64,000 nucleotides of DNA from Listeria fleischmannii subsp. fleischmannii LU2006-1. Lineage in GTDB: Bacteria; Bacillota; Bacilli; Lactobacillales; Listeriaceae. Location of the stretch: the NCBI RefSeq assembly GCF_000344175.1, contig NZ_ALWW01000001.1, forward strand, positions 1-64,000, in the 5' to 3' direction. The position numbers were made by a program, and so were the translations under genes. This document shows, piece by piece, positions 27,155-36,219 of this stretch. Position 1 is the first letter of the stretch; every line of letters begins with the position of its first letter. Under the pieces are notes generated by a model. That model worked only from the letters and a program-made list of their open reading frames with translations. It was not told where the DNA came from and did not search any database.

Positions 27155-27517
27155 TGGAGCTGGCGGGAGTCGAACCCGCGTCCAGAAATATCGGCACTCG
27201 AACTTCTACGCGTGTAGTCTCGATATTAGAATTTCGCTTGAATCTCGGCCTCGAAACGGGCTTCCTTTCAGCTAGTTTGATTGATCTCTTTTTAAAGACT
27301 ACAAACGGAAGCCTTTAACCGTATCCCACTTAGAGTAAGACCCTTACCGTAGCACATGGGCGATGCACGGAGGATCAGCTTAAGCTACTATTACGCAGCG
27401 AAAGCTAGGTTTTGTTTTTCTTTGCCAGTTATTATTGGCTTTTGCGTTGTTGACGAGGACGACCCCTCGACGCGCCATCCGAGCTCGAACTATCCCTGTC
27501 GAATCCGTAACAGCCCC
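27155..27517 (-). ncRNA. ssrA: tmRNA (transfer-messenger RNA)
   Basis: A 363-base RNA. The 5' end is GGGGCTGTTACGGATTCGAC. The 3' end is a tRNA-like T arm GGGTTCGACTCCC, acceptor GCCAGCTCC and an encoded CCA. The tag frame is at 27391-27426 and reads GKEKQNLAFAA followed by TAA TAG, the Listeria tag as I know it. tmRNA with SmpB rescues ribosomes stalled on broken messages and tags the product for degradation. It lies just downstream of smpB on the same strand. Confidence 0.97.
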
Positions 27518-27648
27518 GAATGAAAAACTCTAGCTTTCTCATTATACTAAAAAAACAGCATAGACACAAGCGTAGAGCGACTTTCTCCTGACTAAATCGA
27601 TTAAAAAACGAGACAGAATTCCAATCCGCTCGGCAGATTGAAATTCCC

Positions 27649-28113
27649 CTAACGCTGACGCTCCTTAAATGCGCGTTCAATATCTCGTTTGGCTTCTTTA
27701 CGTTTTAAATCTTCGCGTTTATCATACTTCTTCTTACCCTTCGCCACACCAATTAGAACCTTCGCGTACCCATCTTTCAAATACATTTTAAGCGGAACAA
27801 TGGAGTAACCAGCTTCCTTCGTTTCACCAATCAAACGACTAATTTGTTTTTTATGAAGAAGTAGCTTCCGCGTTCTAAGCGGCTCATGATTATAACGATT
27901 CCCTTGTTCATAAGGACTAATATGCATATTGTGCAAAAAAACTTCACCTTTATCCACTCTCGCATAAGCATCCTTTAAATTAACACGTGCCGCACGCACA
28001 GATTTAATTTCCGTACCTTGAAGGACAATGCCAGCTTCAAACGTTTCTTCAATCGCAAAATCATGACGTGCTTTTTTATTTTGAGCTATGAGTTTTCCCT
28101 CACCTTTTGGCAT
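27649..28113 (-). CDS. smpB: SsrA-binding protein
   Basis: A 154-residue tmRNA partner protein. It has the OB-fold start [28 protein letters not shown] and the C-terminal basic tail [19 protein letters not shown] that enters the ribosomal A site. I start at ATG 28113, six bases after AGGAGG; the ATG at 28119 overlaps that site. It is 14 bases downstream of rnr. The clustering of rnr, smpB and ssrA reflects their joint role in trans-translation and non-stop mRNA decay. Confidence 0.96.
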   Translation of the reverse strand: MPKGEGKLIAQNKKARHDFAIEETFEAGIVLQGTEIKSVRAARVNLKDAYARVDKGEVFLHNMHISPYEQGNRYNHEPLRTRKLLLHKKQISRLIGETKEAGYSIVPLKMYLKDGYAKVLIGVAKGKKKYDKREDLKRKEAKRDIERAFKERQR

Positions 28114-28127
28114 TTTCATCCTCCTTT

Positions 28128-30498
28128 CTAACGACGTTTTTTCTTCTTACTATTTTTAGGTTGCCCTTTTTTGGCCACACTTTCATAAAAAGCTTTCTTC
28201 TTTTTCTTCTTCGGCTTCGTGTACCAGTCACCGTCAGCTTGTTTTTCATCCTTACCAGACTCTTGCTTGCGCCGTTTATTAGGTCGATTTCCTTTTTCTT
28301 TAAAAGCGCGAGTTTTGCTGATAGGCTTTTGTTTTTGGAATTTTGTCTTGCCGCCCTCTTTGCCTTCACTAATTAACGCAAAGTCAATTTCTCGTGCATC
28401 AACATCCACTTTTGTTACTTCGACTTCGACCTCGTCACCAATCCGATAAACCCGGCCCGTGCGTTCGCCAATCATCGCTAACATATTTTGATGGAATTGA
28501 TAATAATCGCCTTTCATGGCACTAACATGAACTAAACCTTCAATTGTATTTTCCAGTTCAATAAACAGACCAAAATTAGTCACAGAACTAATAATACCCG
28601 TAAATTTCTCGCCCACTTTGTCGACCATAAATTCCGTTTTCTTCAGTTCATCTGTTTCACGTTCCGCTTCAATCGCACGACGCTCCATTTTGGAAGAATG
28701 TTCCGCAATATCAGGCAGTTCTTCAGCGCGTTTTGCAAGCGTTTCTTCCGAGACGTCACCTTTAATTAAATATTCGCGAATAAGACGGTGAACCATTAAA
28801 TCGGGATACCGGCGAATTGGTGAAGTGAAATGTGTATAAAAATCCGTTGCTAGTCCGAAATGGCCTGCAGAAACAGTATCATATTTAGCTTGCTGCATAG
28901 AGCGCAACATGACCGTTGAAATGACCATTTCTTCTGGTTTTCCTTTCACTTCATCAAGAACTTGCTGAAGTGCTGCTGGGTGCACCTGATTCGATGTTCC
29001 CTTTACGACTAAACCAAAATTGGTAATAAATTCAAAGAAACGTGCCAATTTATCTTCTTTAGGGTCCTCATGAATACGGTAAATAAACGGGACATCCATC
29101 CAGTGAAAATGCTCCGCAACCGTTTCATTGGCCGCTAACATAAATTCTTCAATTAAACGTTCACCTGCCGACCTTGATCGTAAGACAACCTGTTCTGGAC
29201 GGCCTTTTTCGTCTACTAAAACTCGCGCTTCTTTTGCATCAAAGTCAATAGCTCCTCGCGCTTCTCGTTTTTCATGAAGGTGTTTAGAGAGTTCGAACAT
29301 ATCCTCAAGCATAGGGACGATGTGCGCATATTTTTCGCGTAGTTCCGAATCGTTTTCGACTAAAATGGCATTGACATCAGTATAGGTCATGCGCTCGGTT
29401 GTTTTAATAATACTCTCAAAAATTTCATGGCTAACGACGTGTCCCGTCTCATCAATTTCCATTTCACAACTCATTGTGAAGCGGTCTACTTTGGGATTTA
29501 AAGAACAAATCCCATTTGATAGACGGTGCGGCAACATCGGAATTACACGGTCCACTAAATAAACACTTGTAGCGCGTGAGCTGGCTTCCTTATCAAGCTC
29601 CGAGCCTTCTTTCACATAATGCGTGACATCCGCGATATGCACACCTAGCTTAAAATGACCGTTTTCGAGTTTTGTTACAGTAACCGCATCATCTAAATCT
29701 TTCGCATCTGCCCCGTCAATCGTAATAATCACTTGGTCCCTTAAATCACGGCGAGAACCAATTTCGTCCGGATTTATTGCATCTTCTGTTGCATTCGCCT
29801 CTTTCATCACAGCATCGGAAAATACCGTTTCAATCCCGTGCTTATGAATAATTGATAAAATATCAACGCCCGGATCGTTTCTATGCCCAATAATCATTTT
29901 AACAACGCCACGAGCGCGATTATGTGAATGTGCATACTCGGTTAATTCCACAATAACCTTATGCCCATCAACAGGCTTAAGTCCATCAGCTAAATCTACG
30001 TGTACTTCTCCAAATACACGTTTATCATCAGGAATAACAATCCCATCGCCTACTAAGTCTTCCACATATGTACCAACTAATTGCGTCGTTTTACGCTCAA
30101 CAATTTTGCTAATGGTACCCTCAGCTAAATTATCGCCTTTTCGTTTTGTAATATTAGCGAAAACTAAATCACCATTCATAGCATCGTTTACTTCTGTTGG
30201 TGGGATAAAAATATCGTCCAAGTCTTTCTCTTCTGGTAAAACGAAACCAAATCCACGCTCATGCGCCCGAAAAGTCCCTTTGATATAGTCCATTTTTTCA
30301 GGTAAGGCATACCGATTTTTTTTTCGTTCGAATGACGTCCCCTTTATCTTCTAAACGAACTAACGCCTTCACCATTTCTTTAAAAGCATCCGCTCCGTCT
30401 AAATGAATAGCTGCTTCTAAATCATCTAATGAAAAAGTTTGTTCTTTTTGTGCACGCAGAACCTCTAATAAGCGATCCTCCATTTGATGTTCCTCCAT
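28128..30498 (-). pseudogene. rnr: Ribonuclease R, frameshifted after the N-terminal domain
   Basis: A 3'-5' exoribonuclease of about 790 residues. An N-terminal winged helix (from 30498) is followed by cold-shock domains (FRAHERGFGFVLPEE), the RNB catalytic domain (TIDGADAKDLDDAVTV with the metal-binding Asp residues), an S1 domain (FTGIISSVTNFGLFIEL) and a Lys-rich tail. The first 66 residues are out of frame with the rest. Removing one base from the nine-T run at 30316-30324 gives TKKNRYALPEKMDYIKG and joins them. Because RNase R is part of the conserved housekeeping set, a sequencing error is likely. Confidence 0.9.
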
Positions 30499-30518
30499 TA
30501 TTCATCCCTCCTTAATCT

Positions 30519-31265
30519 TTATTCTTGCCAATCTAAACGGTTTAAAAAGTCTAAAATATCATTTTGCAACTCTTTACGTTCCTTATCTATCGTAATAACA
30601 TGGCCGGAATTTTCATACCACTTAAGCGATTTATCCGTAGATTCTACAGTATCATAAATCCACTGTGCTCCGTCCACATCCACCATATCATCAAGTTTTC
30701 CCTGGGCAATAAAAATCGGAGCATAAATCATGTCGACTTCACCTGCCACAGTGTTAATTTCATCTTTTAACTGAACAATTTGGTCCATAGATTCTTCTTT
30801 ATAATGCACCATGTCAGAGTCGATTTCAGAAGGCATCTTCCCCTCAAGCCGTTTATAATTCCGCACATAATCCATATACCCCGAAATAATAGGAGATGAA
30901 CTATCCATTTTGGTTGGTGCACTCATCGACACAATTCCCTTTACAGGCTTTGTAAAACCAAGTTTTAAAGAAAATAACGCGCCTAGCGACAGCCCAGCAA
31001 CAGCAATTTCCTTGTACCCCAGTTCCTCCAAATGCGCATAAGCCTCTAATACATCCTGCCACCAATCACTTGGCCCCGTTTGAAGCAATAAATCTGGTGA
31101 TACGCCGTGGCCCTTATACTGCGGCGCATAGCAAGTATACTCATGATCCTGCAAAAACCGCCCAAGCATCCGCACATCCGCTGAGCTCCCTGTAAAACCA
31201 TGAAGTAACAAAACCGCTCTTTTTCCTGTTTCAAATAAAAAAGGTTTTGGTGGTGTAAATTTCAT
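30519..31265 (-). CDS. est: Carboxylesterase (Est30-like alpha/beta hydrolase)
   Basis: A 248-residue serine hydrolase. Nucleophile elbow GLSLG, oxyanion region LLHGFTGSS, Asp in GKLDDMVD and His in NSGHVIT form the catalytic triad. Length and sequence match the thermophilic carboxylesterase Est30 and the esterase found between secG and rnr in Bacillus and Listeria. It hydrolyses short-chain esters in the cytoplasm. I start at ATG 31265 (site GAGGAGCG); an upstream in-frame start at 31331 lacks one. Confidence 0.9.
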   Translation of the reverse strand: MKFTPPKPFLFETGKRAVLLLHGFTGSSADVRMLGRFLQDHEYTCYAPQYKGHGVSPDLLLQTGPSDWWQDVLEAYAHLEELGYKEIAVAGLSLGALFSLKLGFTKPVKGIVSMSAPTKMDSSSPIISGYMDYVRNYKRLEGKMPSEIDSDMVHYKEESMDQIVQLKDEINTVAGEVDMIYAPIFIAQGKLDDMVDVDGAQWIYDTVESTDKSLKWYENSGHVITIDKERKELQNDILDFLNRLDWQE

Positions 31266-31441
31266 TTTAAAACGCTCCTCACGCAACTTTTGATTCTTCT
31301 CTAGTGTACGTGAAAAACACGTCCCAAGCAATTAAAAAAAATCATATTCGATTGAACTAGGTATCTTCTTATTTTAATTCTGACGTCTAGTATCTATTGC
31401 TCGTAGTGTTCAGTTTATTTTTACTTGTTAGTGCTATCTCT

Positions 31442-31690
31442 GGTCGTGTTTATATTGTGCTTCTAAGTGCTGTTGCACTAAATGCCTTTTATGGATTAAA
31501 TACTCCCTTTGGTCGTATTTATATTGCGCTTCTAAGTGCTGAAGCACTAAGTGCCTTTTATGGATTAAATACTCCCTTTGGTCGTATTTATATTGCGCTT
31601 CTAAGTGCTGAAGCACTAAGTGCCTTTTATGGATTAAATACTCCCTTTGGTCGTATTTATATTGCGCTTCTAAGTGCTGAAGCACTAAGA
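31442..31690. repeat. 69-bp tandem repeat (minisatellite), about 3.6 copies
   Basis: Units start at 31442 (diverged), 31511, 31580 and 31649 (partial), each 69 bases and nearly identical. As 69 is divisible by three and no stop occurs, both strands stay open through the array. Each unit contains the short hairpin AGTGCTGAAGCACT. At the right end it extends to a 36-base hairpin at 31662-31697 (TTGCGCTTCT... paired with AGAAGCGCAA). It lies between secG and est, which read through it on the minus strand. I see no ribosome site to support translation. Confidence 0.9.
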
Positions 31691-31702
31691 AGCGCAACAA
31701 AA

Positions 31703-31732
31703 TACCACCCACAGTTTTGTAGGTGGTTTGTC
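31703..31732 (-). terminator. Weak terminator or attenuator after secG
   Basis: Stem ACCACC / GGTGGT with a 13-base loop and a short T run on the minus strand, ten bases beyond the secG stop. Confidence 0.5.
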
Positions 31733-31741
31733 ATCATATGC

Positions 31742-31975
31742 TTATTTAATGAAAAAGCCTAATGCAATGAGAATTGCAAAGAAAATGATGGATAATACAA
31801 TTGTTGCACGATGTAAATATAATTCAAGGCCACGTGCTTTTTGTTTACCGAATAATTGTTCAGCTCCACCAGAAATCGCGCCGGAAAGGCCGTTACTTTT
31901 ACCTGGTTGAAGGATAATTACTGTAACAAGAAGTACGGATACAACAATCAGCGTGACTGTTAAAAATGCACTCAT
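31742..31975 (-). CDS. secG: Preprotein translocase subunit SecG
   Basis: A 77-residue membrane protein with two helices (3-22 and 55-75) around the conserved cytoplasmic loop QPGKSNGLSGAISGGAEQLFG. It is part of the SecYEG channel and assists SecA-driven export. It is the first gene of the secG-est-rnr-smpB-ssrA group. Its AGGAGGAAT site is next to the ATG. Confidence 0.95.
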   Translation of the reverse strand: MSAFLTVTLIVVSVLLVTVIILQPGKSNGLSGAISGGAEQLFGKQKARGLELYLHRATIVLSIIFFAILIALGFFIK

Positions 31976-32068
31976 TCTTATTCCTCCTAAAAAAACCGTC
32001 CGTTTTGACTAAAGATAATCTTACCATAATAAAGGGCCGCGTACAATAGATGACATACAATTAGTTTG

Positions 32069-32851
32069 TTACAATTCTGTGAAGGTACTACTTGCTGCTT
32101 TTTCTTTTAATGCGTCGAGTACTAGGCGTAAATTTTGAACGGGAACTTGTCCAGGGGCAGATGCTTTTCCGACACTGCCGTATGTGATAGCAGAGCCAAA
32201 TAGATTACCGGAAAGTCGTGTAATGACACCTGAATCGCCCATCGCAATGGCAATATACGGTTTAGTCGCTTCTTCTTTTAGCACATTCATTGTGTCGAGC
32301 ACAACTAGTGAGTCAGCCCCGTCCCTAGGCATAACGGCGATTTTAGTTATATCCGCTCCTAAAGCTTCCATTTTAGCAAAGCGTGCTAAAAGTTCTGCTT
32401 TATTTGGGGTTTTCCGGAAGTCATGATTGCTCATTAACACTTTTACAGAAGCTTCATGCGCAGCGCGAACAAAGTCTGTTATCGCCTGTTCGTCGTGAAA
32501 TAGTTCAATATCTATCATATCCACTTCACCGGTACGAGCGATAACACGATTTAGTTCAAAATAAAAGGGTTCTTTTACATCTAACTCTCCCCCTTCAGCA
32601 TGTGAACGAAAAGTAAAAAGGAGTGGCTTATCCTTTATGAGCGGCTTAATCTCACGAAGAGCCCATTTGACAGTTTCTAAATCCTGCACCTTGCCAAAAT
32701 GATCGGCACGCCATTCCAAAATATCTACGGGCAAATCATTTATAGTCTCCACTTCTCGTTTTAAATCCGCAATCGTTCTACCCATGAGTGAGGCACAAAT
32801 TTTCGGAGTTCCGTCTCCGATGTTCAGATTTTTTATCGTTATCGTTTCCAC
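32069..32851 (-). CDS. aroD: 3-dehydroquinate dehydratase, type I
   Basis: An enzyme of about 260 residues of the shikimate pathway converting 3-dehydroquinate to 3-dehydroshikimate. Motifs: ILEWRADHF (substrate binding), MSNHDFRKTP with the catalytic His, and DITKIAVMP with the Schiff-base Lys. The best-spaced ribosome site (AAGGAGG, seven bases) favours the GTG at 32851 over the ATG at 32857, which almost touches it. It follows the NUDIX gene by about 20 bases. Confidence 0.93.
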   Translation of the reverse strand: METITIKNLNIGDGTPKICASLMGRTIADLKREVETINDLPVDILEWRADHFGKVQDLETVKWALREIKPLIKDKPLLFTFRSHAEGGELDVKEPFYFELNRVIARTGEVDMIDIELFHDEQAITDFVRAAHEASVKVLMSNHDFRKTPNKAELLARFAKMEALGADITKIAVMPRDGADSLVVLDTMNVLKEEATKPYIAIAMGDSGVITRLSGNLFGSAITYGSVGKASAPGQVPVQNLRLVLDALKEKAASSTFTEL

Positions 32852-32874
32852 TTTCATTCCTCCTTCTCGTTTTT

Positions 32875-33594
32875 TTAAAAGAAAATACTGTGTGCATTTG
32901 CTTCCGAGCTGAATAAATATTTCCCGTCTTGACCTTTTTCAATGAAAGGAAGTAATTCAATATAATGATCAAACTCTTCAAAAGACGGAATAGCACCTTT
33001 TAATGTACAACCCGAAAGAACCGTATAAAGCTCTTCCGATGTAAAAAACTCGGGTAAAAAATCACTCACTTTAGTCGAAAGAAGCATTTCTTGGTTAATT
33101 TTTTGTGTCGCATCACGTAAAATGTCCAAATGATCAAAAGCAAGAGGCCAAGAGAATGCTTCCTCTACAGAAACGAGCGCCACATTTGCCGCATCATCGC
33201 CTGCCACGCGTTTTAATAAAGCTTCTTTTGGCACAAAGGCATAATGCGCACGTGTAATGATCCAGCCACGCGGGTCACGACCGGGCTTATCATAAACGCC
33301 AAAAGCAGTGAGCGGAATATCCGTTAGACCTGTTTCCTCTTCTAGTTCACGAATACCCGCCTGATACGCGTCCTCATCAGGATTCACAAAGCCACCGGGA
33401 AACGCCCATTTCCCGCCTTCAATATTAGGCTTTCCTTCCGCATTTAAACGGCTTCTTTCGATTAAAAGCACATGTAGCTGGCTCTTTTCTACAGTAAAAA
33501 GTAAAATGTCACTCGTATAACCATCTGGTGTTCGAAATTTCTTCGCATCATAGGCTTTTAACGCCTCATTTTCATTTACAAAGTTCTCTGTCAT
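32875..33594 (-). CDS. NUDIX hydrolase
   Basis: A 239-residue protein. A Nudix box (GGFVNPDEDAYQAGIRELEE followed by ETGL) lies at about residues 80-102. The C-terminal 90 residues resemble the winged helix found in NUDIX regulators such as NrtR-like proteins, but I cannot confirm that. It hydrolyses a nucleoside diphosphate linked to another group; ADP-ribose is typical for this architecture. ATG 33594 has GAGG eight bases upstream. Confidence 0.85.
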   Translation of the reverse strand: MTENFVNENEALKAYDAKKFRTPDGYTSDILLFTVEKSQLHVLLIERSRLNAEGKPNIEGGKWAFPGGFVNPDEDAYQAGIRELEEETGLTDIPLTAFGVYDKPGRDPRGWIITRAHYAFVPKEALLKRVAGDDAANVALVSVEEAFSWPLAFDHLDILRDATQKINQEMLLSTKVSDFLPEFFTSEELYTVLSGCTLKGAIPSFEEFDHYIELLPFIEKGQDGKYLFSSEANAHSIFF

Positions 33595-33660
33595 TCCCAT
33601 TGGCCTCATTTCTATATGATTTCCGTTATGATATGCTTCATTTTAGCATGTCAGACATAA

Positions 33661-33717
33661 AAAAAAATACCCATCTTTACGAATAAAAAAAACGTACATT
33701 TCGTAAAAATGGGTATT
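33661..33717 (-). terminator. Terminator after rpmF
   Basis: On the minus strand ATACCCAT.TTTACGAA pairs with TTCGTAAA.ATGGGTAT and is followed by nine T. It separates the isdG-nitroreductase-rpmF unit from the NUDIX-aroD unit. Confidence 0.85.
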
Positions 33718-33720
33718 AAA

Positions 33721-33885
33721 TTAAAGCACTTGCTTATTTTTATAGGTTCCATCAGGTGCGATGCGGTGTGACATTTGATACTCACCTGTCGCTTTATTTT
33801 TTGTGAGACCAGGCACTGTTAAGCCTTTATGTGTCCGGCGTTTATTTTTCTTTGCTTTGGATGTTCTTCTTGCAGGTACGGCCAA
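33721..33885 (-). CDS. rpmF: 50S ribosomal protein L32, cysteine-free paralogue
   Basis: A 54-residue protein starting at TTG behind an ideal AGGAGGTGA site: MAVPARRTSKAKKNKRRTHK is the L32 signature. The two CxxC zinc-ribbon pairs of the usual L32 are absent; there is no cysteine at all. This is the C-minus form that many Firmicutes make so that ribosomes can release or do without zinc. It lies 19 bases after the nitroreductase gene and downstream of a Fur-box promoter, so metal-dependent expression is plausible. Confidence 0.93.
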   Translation of the reverse strand: MAVPARRTSKAKKNKRRTHKGLTVPGLTKNKATGEYQMSHRIAPDGTYKNKQVL

Positions 33886-33904
33886 CTTGAATCACCTCCT
33901 CCAT

Positions 33905-34459
33905 TTAGAGTTCATGGACATATGACGTGATTTCACGTCTTGTTTTAGCTTCTTTTACTTCAGTAAACCTTGTTAAATGCAAAGTTCCAATTATTTTTTC
34001 ATCTGACGGGATGCCTAATGCCTCACAAAATAGAGGACTAAAGATATATTTGTTTGTACGCCAAATCATTCCTATGTTTTCTTCCCATCCGAGCAGTTGA
34101 AGATTTTGAATAAAGGCGCTTGTGGCCGCGATAGCCTCGAAATCTTTCTTTTCATTTCCAACGATTTTGGACGTAATAATAAGCGTTATCGGGGCGGTTC
34201 CTATCTTAGCCATTGTACTTTCACGTATTTTTTGCTCTTCTTCTTGTTTTTCACAATTTGCTTTAACGACTGCTTCGACGTACTTTTCTTTTTGCGCTCC
34301 CGTGCTCATCATGTATACTTCCCACGGCTCAACTTTGCTATGAAAAGGGGCAAAAGAAGCGATTTCAATTAAATGCAATACGGTTTCTTTGGATATTGGT
34401 TCTTCGGTAGCTTTTTTGATTGAACGGCGACTCTGAATGATTTCAGCTATACTCCGCAT
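33905..34459 (-). CDS. Nitroreductase family protein
   Basis: A 184-residue FMN-binding oxidoreductase. The start IIQSRRSIKKATEEPI has the conserved Arg residues for FMN phosphate, and ASFAPFHSKVEPWEVYM matches the family's second motif. It probably reduces nitro groups or quinones with NAD(P)H. It sits two bases after the isdG-like gene, so a link with haem or iron metabolism, for example as a reductant, is possible. Confidence 0.85.
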   Translation of the reverse strand: MRSIAEIIQSRRSIKKATEEPISKETVLHLIEIASFAPFHSKVEPWEVYMMSTGAQKEKYVEAVVKANCEKQEEEQKIRESTMAKIGTAPITLIITSKIVGNEKKDFEAIAATSAFIQNLQLLGWEENIGMIWRTNKYIFSPLFCEALGIPSDEKIIGTLHLTRFTEVKEAKTRREITSYVHEL

Positions 34460-34461
34460 GT

Positions 34462-34830
34462 CTAATCTCCTACTTTATCAGTTGGTTTTTGGACGTGGAC
34501 AATTTCATATTGGGTAATTGTGTTGCCCAAAATACCTTTACGGTCACGTTTTTGCTCGCGTGAATCTTTTGTACGACCATGCGCTTTCTTAAATGAATCG
34601 CTCTTCACCCATGCTTTTTGTGCTTCCTCACTTACCCATTTACTAGATACCACGACTTCCTCATAATCACTATCAGGCAAATGTGTTTGCCATAATTCGA
34701 ATCCTAAAAAGCCATCTACGTCAGCAATATCTTTTGTTGGGTGACCCGAGCCATCAGCGCCCGTAAATTGCTGAATGACATGTTCTGCGTAACCTTTTTC
34801 CACTTTAATCGTATTTGTCACAATAATCAT
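34462..34830 (-). CDS. isdG: Haem-degrading monooxygenase (IsdG family)
   Basis: A 122-residue ABM-fold protein. Asn6 (MIIVTNTIKV), Trp in SSKWVSEEA and His in KKAHGR correspond to the Asn/Trp/His catalytic set of IsdG/IsdI. It opens the porphyrin ring and frees iron in the cytoplasm. A perfect sigma-A promoter with a Fur box in its spacer lies upstream, as expected for iron-starvation induction. It heads an operon with a nitroreductase and the zinc-free L32. Confidence 0.88.
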   Translation of the reverse strand: MIIVTNTIKVEKGYAEHVIQQFTGADGSGHPTKDIADVDGFLGFELWQTHLPDSDYEEVVVSSKWVSEEAQKAWVKSDSFKKAHGRTKDSREQKRDRKGILGNTITQYEIVHVQKPTDKVGD

Positions 34831-34867
34831 CTATTTTCCCCCTAAACGTTTCCAATTGATTACTTCG

Positions 34868-34896
34868 ATTATAGTGATAATGATTCTCATTGTCAA
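34868..34896 (-). promoter_or_regulatory. Fur-regulated promoter of the isdG operon
   Basis: On the minus strand TTGACA (34891-34896) and TATAAT (34868-34873) are 17 bases apart. The 19-base sequence GATAATGATTCTCATTGTC (34876-34894) differs from the Fur-box consensus GATAATGATTATCATTATC at only two positions and fills the spacer, so Fur-Fe should block RNA polymerase. Confidence 0.92.
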
Positions 34897-35252
34897 TTAA
34901 ATTTTTGTTAATACCCATTCTGCAAGAACACTCGCCTGATTTTCCGTCTCGCTTTTAGCCGCAAACAAAAAGGTCACATTGTCCTTTTCAAGCTCCGTTT
35001 TGACCTTTTTTAAAAATTCGAATCGCTCTTCATTCATGGAAATTTCTTCTAAATAGCGATTTTTAAATGTAGCGAAATCAATTTCTCCGTTGTGGAAAGC
35101 TTTTCGGAGTTCATTTGTTGGCGCGATATTTTTTCCCAGCTGTCTAATTTTGCCTTTCCCTTCGAAATCCCTCTTGGCCACAGTCGGTCAACTAACATAC
35201 GATAGCCGTCACTTGTTTCAATTTGGGCATAAATTCGTTTTTGTTTTAGCAT
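34897..35252 (-). pseudogene. DUF488 family protein, frameshifted
   Basis: The N-terminal part from ATG 35252 ([27 protein letters not shown], the DUF488 signature) and the C-terminal part ([15 protein letters not shown]...) are in different frames. Adding one T to the run 35129-35134 gives [15 protein letters not shown] and one protein of about 118 residues, normal for the family. DUF488 proteins are small cytoplasmic proteins of unknown function. The gene ends right at the isdG promoter. Confidence 0.82.
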
Positions 35253-35292
35253 AAGCCCGCTCCTTTTAATAAAAAAAGCCAGATGAAGTCAA

Positions 35293-35712
35293 TCACCTAG
35301 CTTGCTGTATATTTTCTTGTTGGCATTCTCGCACGATGTCGAAGATGCTTGAAACATCTTTTTGAATTTCTTTATATTCACCTTTTTGGTAATAATCTAC
35401 ATAGCTTTCTAAGCCGCGGCCAATGACTGTAAACTGCGTTGGATGTTTGGCTTTTTCTGTGCAATGAATGGCATGGCTCGACAATTTCGATGCCTCAAGT
35501 TCACTAAAATGAAAATTATGAACCAAAGCAGCCACCAAGCTCGCCTGAATTTCACTTCCATCCGCATCCATGTCTGACCCAAGCATCGTCAACATCCCAA
35601 ATAAATAAGATGTTACTACTTTGGCTTCGAAAGGATTTTTTTGATTAAATTCAATAACCTCAGCAACCTTGCACGCGCAATTTCTTGCTGCTTCAAAAAA
35701 AGTTACTTCCAC
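35293..35712 (-). CDS. Small protein resembling Imm48-type immunity proteins
   Basis: A 139-residue, mostly helical, slightly acidic soluble protein (CKVAEVIEFNQKNPFEAKVV, then LFGMLTMLGSDMDADGSEIQ). The length and pattern remind me of the Imm48 family of predicted toxin-immunity proteins, but I cannot verify this. Two further genes upstream on the same strand (DUF4176-like and a membrane protein) are of types seen beside type VII secretion toxins, which fits. No toxin gene is present. Confidence 0.45.
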   Translation of the reverse strand: MEVTFFEAARNCACKVAEVIEFNQKNPFEAKVVTSYLFGMLTMLGSDMDADGSEIQASLVAALVHNFHFSELEASKLSSHAIHCTEKAKHPTQFTVIGRGLESYVDYYQKGEYKEIQKDVSSIFDIVRECQQENIQQAR

Positions 35713-35811
35713 TTTTATGGCACTCCTTTTTTAAAACTTCCTTTTGAAATATATCTATTATAACACTTTGCCAGTAGCTTTCAAGAGTTAATTTAAATAC
35801 TCAAAAACATA

Positions 35812-35866
35812 AAACCGGTCATATTGCCATTTATAAAATAGCGATATTACCGGTTTTTTATGCTTG
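35812..35866. terminator. Imperfect bidirectional terminator
   Basis: AAAACCGGT.ATATTGCCATTT pairs with AAATAGCGATATTACCGGTTTT, with T runs on both strands. It separates the DUF4176-like gene from the Imm48-like gene. Confidence 0.6.
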
Positions 35867-35910
35867 AATCCATTTATGTACTTTCTTCATGCATTATAGA
35901 TTGCTGAATT

Positions 35911-36219
35911 TCATTCAACAGTTCCTTTAACAACTTGAGCTTTTTCTATCATAGAATCATATTCGTTAGCAAATTTTACTTCCTCTTCGTTTTCATAACC
36001 ATAAAATAATACTTCATTGACATTTTCTCTATTAAAAAAGTATACGGCTTCCGGTGCTAGCATTCCTTGAGGTATCAGAACGGAACCATAGTCATAATAT
36101 ACTTCTTTTCTTTTTTCCTCAATAATGCTCGCTCTAGCAATAATCATTAATTGTGAGCCGTCCCCATTTTTCAATTTAACTACTGATCCTAGAGGCAAAA
36201 TTTTTTGTTCGTTTATCAT
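35911..36219 (-). CDS. DUF4176 family protein (type VII secretion associated)
   Basis: A 102-residue protein with the DUF4176 pattern: LPLGSVVKLKNGDGSQLMII near the start, a DYGSVLIPQG strand, and FFNRENVNEVLFYGYENEEE. These small soluble proteins are commonly encoded in type VII secretion and LXG toxin loci of Listeria and staphylococci, with unknown function. It is adjacent (stop to start) to the membrane protein upstream. The T7SS core genes are not in the window. Confidence 0.75.
   Translation of the reverse strand: MINEQKILPLGSVVKLKNGDGSQLMIIARASIIEEKRKEVYYDYGSVLIPQGMLAPEAVYFFNRENVNEVLFYGYENEEEVKFANEYDSMIEKAQVVKGTVE

Noticed and set aside
27033-27680. Open frames of 80 and 82 codons near and inside the tmRNA gene
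   Set aside because: They overlap the tmRNA and its terminator and have no ribosome sites.
31442-31690. CRISPR array
   Set aside because: Units are contiguous 69-base copies without unique spacers, and there are no cas genes.
31397-31762. Open frames on both strands through the 69-bp repeat, encoding 23-residue repeats
   Set aside because: No ribosome site, both strands open only because the unit is stop-free and divisible by three; kept as a repeat, not as a protein.
33661-33717. Sigma-B promoter on the minus strand (GTTTT-N14-GGGTAT)
   Set aside because: The match lies within the stem of the rpmF terminator and would start transcription inside it; coincidence is more likely.
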